Origin: Saccoglossus kowalevskii | Lineage: Eukaryota > Hemichordata > Enteropneusta > Harrimaniidae | Direction: 5' to 3' | DNA length: 40,936 bases | Assembly: GCF_000003605.2 (NCBI RefSeq) | Contig: NW_003154318.1 | Location: 1-40,936, forward strand | Part shown: positions 33,849 to 40,936 of the stretch, piece by piece | How the letters are laid out: every line of letters begins with the position of its first letter | Numbering within the stretch: the first letter of the stretch is position 1 | Translations under genes and position numbers: made by a program | Notes under the pieces: generated by a model | Database searches by the model: none | The model's input: the letters and a program-made list of their open reading frames with translations, nothing else | Told to the model about the DNA's origin: nothing

Positions 33849-34728
33849 AGGAAATCTTGGAACACCTCAAGTCAACTTAAAGGTTCCATCACACTAATCT
33901 AGTAGGAAATCTTGTAACACATCAGGTCTACTTAATGGTTCCATCACACTAATGTAGAAGGAAGTCGTGTAACACATCAGATCCACTCAATGGTTCCATC
34001 ATACTAATCTAGTAGGAAGTCTTGTAACACATCAGGTCCACTTAATGGTTCCATCATACTAATCTAGTAGGAAGTCTTGTAACACATCAGGTCCACTTAA
34101 TGGTTCCATCACACTAATTTAGTAGGAAGTCGTGTAACACATCAGATCCACTCAATGGTTCCATCATACTAATCTAGTAGGAGGTCTTGTAACACTTCAG
34201 GTCCACTTAATGGTCCTATCACACTAATCTAGTAGGAAGTCTTCTAACACTTCAGGTCCACTTAATGGTTCTATCACACTAATCTAGTAGGAGGTATTGT
34301 AACACTTCAGGTCCACTTAATGGTCCTATCACACTAATCTAGTAGGAAATCTTGTAATACCTCAAGTCCAATTAATGGTTCCATCACACTAATCTAGTCG
34401 GAGGTCTTGTAACACTTCAGGTCCACTTAATGGTCCTATCACACTAATCTAGTAGGAAGTTTTGTAACACTTCAGGTCCACTTAATGGTTCCATCACACT
34501 AATCTAGTAGGAGGTCTTGTAACACTTCAGGTCCACTTAATGGTCCTATCACACTAATCTAGTAGGAAGTCTTGTAACACTTCAGGTCCACTTAATGGTT
34601 CTATCACACTAATCTAGTAGGAAGTTTTGTAACATTTCAGGTCCACTTAATGGTTCCATCACACTAATCTAGTAGGAGGTCTTGTAACACTTCAGGTCCA
34701 CTTAATGGTTCCATCACACTCATCTAGT
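33849..34728. repeat. H3 higher-order repeat unit, 16 monomers
   Basis: Exactly 880 bp, but by compensating changes: relative to 30493 there is an extra catc/catactaat monomer before the taatttagt one, and one gtcttg monomer is missing after the T-ggaggtc pair. Markers gtcttctaac, ggtattg, ccaattaatgg and gttttgtaacatttc are all present. It is followed by E at 34729, where an H1 would be expected. Confidence 0.85.
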
Positions 34729-36101
34729 AGGAAATCTTGGAACACCTCAAGTCCACTTAAAGGTTCCATCACGCTAATCTAGTAGGAAATCTTGTAACAC
34801 ATCAGGTCCACTTAATGGTTCCATCACACTAATGTAGTAGGAAGTCGTGTAACACATCAGGTCCACTCAATGGTTCCATCATACTAATCTAGTAGGAAGT
34901 CTTGTAACACATCAGGTCCACTTAAGGGTTCCATCACACTAATCTAGTAGGAAGTTTTGTAACAGCTCAGGTCCACTTAATGTTTCCATCACACTAATCT
35001 AGTGGGAAGTCTTGTAACACATCAGTCCACTTAATGGTTCCATCACACTAATCTAGTAGGAAATCTTGTAATACCTCAAGTCCACTTAATGGTTCCATCA
35101 CACTAATCTAGTAGGAGGTCTTGTAACACTTCAGGTTCACTTAATGGTCCTATCACACTAATCTAGTAGGAAGTCTTGTAACACTTCAGGTCCACTTAAT
35201 GGTTCTATCACACTAATCTAGTAGGAAGATTTGTAACACTTCAGGTCCACTTAATGGTCCTATCACACTAATCTAGTAGGAAGTTTTGTAACACTTCAGG
35301 TCCACTTAATGGTTCCATCACACTAATCTAGTAGGAGGTCTTGTAACACTTCAGGTCCACTTAATGGTCCTATCACACTAATCTAGTAGGAAGTCTTGTA
35401 ACACTTCAGGTCCACTTAATGGTTCTATCACACTAATCTAGTAGGAAGTTTTGTAACATTTCAGGTCCACTTAATGGTTCCATCACACTAATCTAGTAGG
35501 AGGTCTTGTAACACTTCAGGTCCACTTAATGGTTCCATCACACTCATCTAGTAGGAAATCTTGGAACACCTCAAGTCCACTTAAAGGTTCCATCACGCTA
35601 ATCTAGTAGGAAATCTTGTAACACATCAGGTCCACTTAATGGTTCCATCACACTAATGTAGTAGGAAGTCGTGTAACACATCAGGTCCACTCAATGGTTC
35701 CATCATACTAATCTAGTAGGAAGTCTTGTAACACATCAGTCCACTTAAGGGTTCCATCACACTAATCTAGTAGAAGTTTTGTAACAGCTCAGTCCACTTA
35801 ATGTTTCCATCACACTAATCTAGTGGAAGTCTTGTAACACATCAGTCCACTTAATGGTTTCATCACACTAATCTAGTGGAAAGTTTTGTAACACTTCAGG
35901 TCCACTTAATGGTTCCATCACGCTAATCTAGTGAGAAAGTCTTGTAACACTTCAGGTCCACATAATGGTTCCTCTAGTAGGAAGTCTTGTAACAACTCAG
36001 GTCCACTTAATGGTTCCATCACGCTAATCTAGTAGGAAGTCTTGTAACACTTCAGGTCCACTTAATGGTTCTATCACACTAATCTAGTGGAAAGTTTTGT
36101 A
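34454..36101. repeat. Recent tandem duplication with 824-bp period
   Basis: The series gttttg, ggaggtc, gtcttg, gttttgtaacatttc, ggaggtc, E with cacgctaat, aaatcttg, gtcgtg with caggtccactcaatgg, G, gttttg/gctc, then catcagtcc runs from 34454 and again from 35278. The offset of 824 is 15 x 55 minus 1. Rare states are shared by both copies: cacgctaat after E, the caggtcc (not cagatcc) form of R, catttc, and the missing G in catcagtcc (35023 and about 35845). In the second copy several more single bases are missing after 35735. The repeat loses similarity beyond about 35880. Confidence 0.85.
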
Positions 36102-36363
36102 ACACTTCAGGTCCACTTAATGGTTCTATCACACTAATCTAGTGGAAAGTTTTGTAACACTTCTGGTCCAGTTAATGGTTCTATCACACTAATCTAGTAG
36201 GAAGTTTTGTAACACTTCAGGTCCACTTAATGGTTCCATCACACTAATCTAGTGGGAAGTCTTGTAACACCTCAGGTCCACTTAATGGTTTCATCACACT
36301 AATCTAGTGGAAAGTTTTGTAACACTTCAGGTCCACTTAATGGTTCTATCAAACATATCTAGT
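35881..36363. repeat. Irregular monomers before the second L block
   Basis: Class order is irregular: ggaaagttttg monomers (35880, 36090, 36145, 36310), gtgagaaag, cacgctaat twice, a 45-bp monomer at about 35937-35981 (ggttcctctag), cttctggtccag and caaacatatc. None of E, S, T, R or G is present. This looks like a diverged part of the L zone, with more private changes than elsewhere. Confidence 0.65.
35937..35981. repeat. 45-bp truncated monomer (ttcctctag junction)
   Basis: The same 10-base deletion as in the other short monomers, here as ggttcctctagtagg with ccacataatgg before it. Its junction ctctag keeps the normal ctag, unlike ctcgag (1583, 37173) and ctcaag (1683, 37273). This may therefore be the state closest to the original deletion, the other two being point variants of it. 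Confidence 0.75.
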
Positions 36364-37136
36364 AGGAAGTTTTGTAACACTTCAGGTCCACATAATGGTT
36401 CTATCACATTAATCTTGTAGGAAGTCTTGTAACACTTTAGGTCCACTTAATGGTTCCATCACACTAATCTAGTAGGAAGTCTTGTAACACTTCAGGTCCA
36501 CTTAATGGTTCTATCACACTAATCTAGTAGGAAGTCTTGTAACACATCAGGTCCACTTAATGGTTCCATCACACTAATCTAGTAGGAAGTGTTGTAACAC
36601 TTCAGGTCCACTTAATGGTTCTATCACACTAATCTAGTAGGAAGTTTTGTAACACTTCAGGTCCACTTAATGATTCTATCACACTAATCTAGTAGGAAGT
36701 CTTGTAACACTTCAGGTCCAGTCAATGGTTCTATCACACTAATCTAGTAGGAAGTCTTCTAACACTTCAGGTCCACTTAATGTTTCTATCACACTATTCT
36801 AGTAGGAAGTTTTGTAAAACTTCAGGTCTACTCAATGGTTCTATCACACTAATCTAGTAGGAAGTCTTGTAACACTTCAGGTCCACTTAATGGTTCCATC
36901 ACACTAATTTAGTAGGAAGTTTTTGTAACACTTCAGGTCCACTCAATGGTTCTATCACACTAATCTAGTAGGAAGTCTTGTAACACTTCAGGTCCACTTA
37001 ATGGTTCTATCACACTAATCTAGTAGGAAGTCTTGTAACACTTCAGGTCCACTTAATGGTTCTATCACACTAATCTAGTAGGAAGTCTTGTCACACTTCA
37101 AGTCCACTCAATGGTTCTATCACACTAATCTAGTAA

Positions 37137-37181
37137 GAAGTCTTGTAACACTTCAGGTCCACTTAATGGTTCCTCGAGTAG
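37137..37181. repeat. 45-bp truncated monomer, second ttcctcgag copy
   Basis: Same ctcgag junction as at 1583, with the 10-base deletion of the atcacacta region. Here it is followed by aggaag rather than gggaag. Being in the same place within L as the first copy, it dates the deletion before the L duplication. Confidence 0.8.
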
Positions 37182-37236
37182 GAAGTCTTGTAACACTTCA
37201 GGTCCACTTAATGGTTCTATCACACTAATCTAGTAG

Positions 37237-37281
37237 GAAGTCTTGTAACACTTCAGGTCCACTTAATAGTTCCTCAAGTAG
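37237..37281. repeat. 45-bp truncated monomer, second ttcctcaag copy
   Basis: Matches the copy near 1681, including the agttcc start and the following gtattgtaacaactcaag monomer. It completes the set of five short monomers, all of which lie in L-type sequence. Confidence 0.8.
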
Positions 37282-38269
37282 GAAGTATTGTAACAACTCA
37301 AGTCCACTTAATGTTTCCATCACACTAATCTAGTAGGAAGTCTTGTAACACATCAGGTCCACTTAATGGTTCTATCACACTAATCTAGTAGGAAGTCTTG
37401 TAACACATCAGGTCCACTTAATGGATCTATCACACTAATCTAGTAGAAAGTTTTGTAACACTTCAGGTCCACTTAATGGTTCTATCACACTAATCTAGTA
37501 GGAAGTTTTGTAACACCTCAGGTCAACTTAATGGTTCCATCACACTAATCTAGTAGAAAGTCTTGTAACACTTCAGGTCCACTTAATGGTTCTATCACAC
37601 TAATCTAGTAGGATGTCTTGTAACACTTCAGGTCCACTTAATGGTTCTAATACACTAATCTAGTAGGAAGTTTTGTAACACTTCAGGTCCACTTAATGGT
37701 TCTATCACACTAATCTAGTAGGAAGTCTTGTAACACTTCAGGTCCACTTAATGGTTCCATCACACTAATCTAGTAGGAAGTCTTGTAACACATCAGGTCC
37801 ACTTAATGGTTCCATCACACTAATCAAGTAGGAAGTTTTGTAACACCTCAGGTCCACTTAATGGTTCTATCACACTAATCTAGTAGGAAGTTTTGTAACA
37901 CTTCAGGTCCACTTAATGGTTCTATCACACTAATCTAGTAGGAAGTTTTGTAACACTTCAGGTCCACTTAATGGTTCCATTACACTAATCTAGTAGGAGG
38001 TCTTGTAACACATCAGGTCCACTTAATGGTCCTATCACACTAATCTAGTAGGAAGTCTTCTAACACTTCAGGTCCACTTAATGGTTCTATCACACTAATC
38101 TAGTAGGAAGTTTTGTAACAGCTCAGGTCCACTTAATGTTTCCATCACACTAATCTAGTGGGAAGTCTTGTAGCAGCTCAGGTCCACCTTATGGTTCAAT
38201 CACACTAATCTAGTAGGAAGTCTTGTAACACATCAGGTCCACTTAATGTTTCCATCACACTAATGTAGT

Positions 38270-40138
38270 GGGAAATCTTGTAACACCACAGGTCGACTTA
38301 ATGGTTCCATCACACTAATCTAGTAGGAGGTATTGTAACACTTCAGGTCCACTTAATGGTCCTATTTCACTAATCTAGTAGGAAGTCTTGTAACACTTCA
38401 GGTCCACTTAATGGTTCTATCACACTAATCTAGTAGGAAGACTTGTAACACTTCAGGTCCACTTAATGGTTCCATCACACTAATCTAGTAGGAAATCTTG
38501 GAACACCTCAAGTCCACTTAAAGGTTCCATCACACTAATCTAGTAGGAGGTCTTGTAACACTTCAGGTCGACTTAATGGTCCTATCACACTAATCTAGTA
38601 GGAAGTCTTGTAACACTTCTGGTCCACTTAATGGTTCTATCACACTAATCTAGTAGGAAGTTTTGTAACACTTCAGGTCCACTTAATGGTTCCATCACAC
38701 TAATCTAGTAGGAGGTCTTGTAACACTTCAGGTCCACTTAATGGTCCTATCACACTAATCTAGTAGGAAATCTTCTAACACTTCAGGTCCACTTAATGGT
38801 TCTATCACACTAATCTAGTAGGAAGTTTTGTAACAGCTCAGGTCCACTTAATGTTTCCATCACACTAATCTAGTGGGAAGTCTAGTAGCAGCTCAGGTCC
38901 ACCGTATGGTTCAATCACACTAATCTAGTAGGAAGTCTTGTAACACATCAGGTCCACTTAATGTTTCCATCACACTAATCTAGTGGGAAGTCTTGTAACA
39001 CCACAGGTCCACTTAATGTTTCCATCACACTAATCTAGTGGGAAGTATTGTAACACTTCAGGTCCACTTAATGTTTCCATCACACTAATCTAGTGGGAAG
39101 TCTTGTAGCAGCTCAGGTCCACCTTATGGTTCAATCACACTAATCTAGTAGGAAGTCTTGTAACACATCAGGTCCACTTAATGTTTCCATCACACTAATC
39201 TAATGGGAAGTCATGTAACACATCAGGTCCACTTAATGGTTCCATCACACTAATCTCGTAGGAAATCTTGTAACACATCAGGTCCACTTAATGGTTCCAT
39301 CACACTAATCTAGTAGGAGGTCTTGTAACACATCAGGTCCACTTAATGGTTCCATCACACTAATCTAGTGGGAAGTCTTGTAGCAGCTCAGGTCCACTTA
39401 ATGTTTCCATCACACTAATCTAGTGGGAAGTCTTGTAACACTTCAGGTCCACTTAATGTTTCCATCACACTAATCTAGTGGGAAGTCTTGTAACACCACA
39501 GGTCCACCTTATGGTTCAATCACACTAATCTAGTAGGAAATCTTGGAACACCTCAAGTCCACTTAAAGGTTCCATCACACTAATCTAGTAGGAAATCTTG
39601 TAACACATCAGGTCCACTTAATGTTTCCATCACACTAATCTAGAAGGAAGTCTTGTAACACTTCAGGTCCACTTAATGTTTCCATCACACTAATCTAGTG
39701 GGAAGTCTTGTAGCAGCTCAGGTCCACATTATGGTTCAATCACACAAATCTAGTAGGAAGTCTTGTAACACATCAGGTTCACTTAATGGTTCCATCACAC
39801 TCATCTAGTAGGAAATCTTGGAACACCTCAAGTCCACTTAAAGGTTCCATCACACTAATCTAGTAGGAAGTCGTGTAACACATCAGATCCACTTAATGGT
39901 TCCATCACACTAATGTAGTAGGAAGTCGTGTAACACATCAGATCCACTCAATGGTTCCATCATACTAATCTAGTAGGAAGTCTTGTAACACATCACGTCC
40001 ACTTAAGGGTTCCATCACACTAATCTAGTAGGAAGTCTTGTAACACATCAGTCCACTTAATGGTTCCATCACACTAATGTAGTAGGAAGTCGTGTAACAC
40101 ATCAGATCCACTCTATGGTTCCATCATACTAATCTAGT
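38270..40138. repeat. K cassette, last copy
   Basis: Complete from K1 through E (38490), the ctagtagcagc S with accgtatgg (about 38901), gtattg, S, gtcatg, E (39535 and 39810), two R monomers (39865, 39920), G (with cacgtcc) and a further R with ctctatgg (40084). One monomer near 40050 lacks a G (catcagtcc). After that R it stops and simple gttttg monomers follow. Compared with the copy at 6750 it lacks the final G and H-like tail. Confidence 0.87.
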
Positions 40139-40936
40139 AGGAAGTTTTGTAACACTTCAGGTCCACTTAATGGTTCTATCACACTAATCTAGTAGGAAGT
40201 CTTGTAACACATCAGGTCCACTTAATGGTTCCATCACACTAATCTAGTAGGAAGTTTTGTAACACTTCAGGTCCACTTAATGGTTCTATCACACTAATCT
40301 AGTAGGAAGTTTTGTAACACTTCAGGTCCACTCAATGGTTCTATCACACTAATCTAGTAGGAAGTTTTGTAACACTTTAGGTCCACTTAATGGTTCCATC
40401 ACACTAATCTAGTAGGAAGTCTTGTAACACTTCAGGTCCACTTAATGGTTCTATCACACTAATCTAGTAGGAAGTCTTGTAACACATCAGGTCCACTTAA
40501 TGGTTCCATCACACTAATCTAGTAGGAAGTTTTGTAACACTTCAGGTCCACTTAATGGTTCTATCACACTAATCTAGTAGGAAGTTTTGTAACACTTCAG
40601 GTCCACTTAATGGTTCTATCACACTATTCTAGTAGGAAGTTTTGTAACACTTCAGGTCCACTCAATGGTTCTATCACACTAATCTAGTAGGAAGTCTTGT
40701 AACACTTCAGGTCCACTTAATGGTTCCATCACACTAATCTAGTAGGAAGTTTTGTAACACTTCAGGTCCACTCAATGGTTCTATCACACTAATCTAGTAG
40801 GAAGTCTTGTAACACTTCAGGTCCACTTAATGGTTCTATCACACTAATCTAGTAGGAAGACTTGTAACACTTCAGGTCCACTCAATGGTTCTATAAACAC
40901 TAATCTAGTAAGAAGTCTTGTAACACTTCAGGTCCA
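40139..40936. repeat. Simple alternating monomers at right end
   Basis: About 14.5 monomers, nearly all gttttg or gtcttg with cacttc or catc and ttcta, ttcca or actcaatgg. No E, S, T, R or G monomer is present. A three-to-six monomer pattern (gttttg/ttcta, gtcttg/catc/ttcca) repeats within it. It resembles the L zone and continues past the window edge; ctataaacac near 40895 carries an extra base. Confidence 0.75.

Larger units (their letters stand above)
36364..38269. repeat. L block, longest copy
   Basis: It has the same markers in the same order as 1051-2350: cattaatcttgt (36407), gtgttg, aatgattcta, ccagtcaatgg, actattctagt, gtaaaacttc, ctcgag and ctcaag 45-bp monomers, ggatgtcttg. It is 606 bp longer: five monomers are added after gtaaaacttc, one is lost before ggatcta, and seven are added after ggatgtcttg (ttctaatac to the gttttg/ttccattac and ggaggtc monomers). 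The added seven match 22730-23150 and 6180-6530. Confidence 0.85.
1..40936. repeat. 55-bp satellite DNA array filling the window
   Basis: The window is a continuous head-to-tail array of a 55-bp unit, about 744 copies. The reference monomer is seen exactly at 2900-2954: aggaagtcttg, then gtaacacttcagg, tccacttaatgg, ttccatcacac, and taatctagt. It has 22 G+C of 55 bases and no CpG. The phase is kept throughout except for small indels and five 45-bp monomers. All monomers that I read have the same orientation; strand choice is arbitrary. There is no unique sequence, transposon or gene. Stop triplets in gtaaca, cttaat, actaat and ctagtagg, with others on the opposite strand, close every frame within three monomers. 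The organisation matches eukaryotic heterochromatic satellites. The family is not one I recognise, so a centromeric role is possible but unproven. Confidence 0.98.

Noticed and set aside
1-40936. CRISPR array (regular repeats)
   Set aside because: The 55-bp units abut with no unique spacers; variation is by shared monomer haplotypes. This is a tandem satellite.
1-40936. Protein-coding genes or a long repetitive protein
   Set aside because: 55 is not divisible by 3, so each frame passes each monomer position in all phases and meets a stop within about 165 bases on either strand. No open frame of note can persist.
1-40936. CENP-B box
   Set aside because: The known box needs CpG-containing core motifs (TTCG and CGGG). 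The reference monomer has no CpG, and the R monomer gtcgtg does not fit the pattern.
1-40936. Telomere repeat, rRNA spacer or tRNA array
   Set aside because: No short G-rich telomere unit, no rRNA or tRNA sequence, and no promoter-like unique segment is present.
1-40936. Assignment to a named species or known satellite family
   Set aside because: The monomer is not recognised and no flanking unique sequence exists, so any name would be a guess.

Overview
The whole 40,936-base window is one uninterrupted satellite DNA array. A 55-bp monomer (exact reference copy at 2900-2954, about 40% GC, no CpG in the reference) is repeated head to tail, in one orientation, about 744 times. I found no protein gene, RNA gene, transposon, telomere repeat, CRISPR array or unique sequence. 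Because 55 is not a multiple of 3 and intact monomers carry stop triplets on both strands, every reading frame closes within about 165 bases where the repeat is intact, so coding content is effectively ruled out.

The source is most likely a eukaryotic nuclear genome, from a centromeric, pericentromeric, subtelomeric or other heterochromatic block. A clean 41-kb array like this usually appears only in long-read assemblies. I do not recognise the family and cannot name the species; plant, insect, mollusc and others all remain possible.

The array has strong higher-order structure. Landmark monomer variants (names are mine) are: E (ggaacacctcaag with cttaaagg), S (gtagcagctc with accttatggttcaa), T (gtaatacctcaag), R (gtcgtg with cagatccactcaatgg, usually catactaat), G (cttaaggg) and the gctc variants (gtaacagctcagg). 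They recur in fixed order, so they define higher-order repeat (HOR) units: H1 (21-24 monomers), H2 (19 monomers, 1045 bp), H3 (16 monomers, 880 bp), M (an H-like 19-20-mer), K (a longer cassette with two E monomers 275 bp apart) and L (a zone of simple alternating monomers with a few 45-bp truncated ones). H1-H2-H3 occur in that order and together form a super-unit of about 3.1-3.4 kb.

Layout (boundaries good to about one monomer): K 1-1050; L 1051-2350; K start 2351-2519; H tail 2520-3009; H1 3010-4329; H2 4330-5374; H2-like 5375-6144; L part 6145-6749; K 6750-9004; K part 9005-9334; H1-tail remnant 9335-9500; H2-like 9501-10489; H-like 10490-11204; K 11205-12744; H tail 12745-13404; K 13405-15273; H/M 15274-15933; M 15934-16981; M and degenerate zone 16982-17856; H3 17857-18681; H1 18682-19946; deleted H1 19947-20826; H2 20827-21871; H3 start and L-like 21872-23250; M 23251-24275; short R/G fragments 24276-24501; K 24502-26096; H 26097-26756; M-like 26757-27856; H2-like 27857-28846; H3-like fragment 28847-29447; H2 29448-30492; H3 30493-31372; H1 31373-32527; H2 with insertion 32528-33848; H3 33849-34728; tandemly duplicated block and degenerate zone to 36363; L 36364-38269; K 38270-40138; simple L-like monomers 40139-40936.

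The array looks young and is turning over by unequal exchange: changes between copies are mostly whole numbers of monomers, chimeric monomers sit at some block junctions, and blocks tens of kilobases apart share private variants. Runs of single-base deletions in G, T and A pairs at several places may be consensus errors or assembly joins rather than biology.
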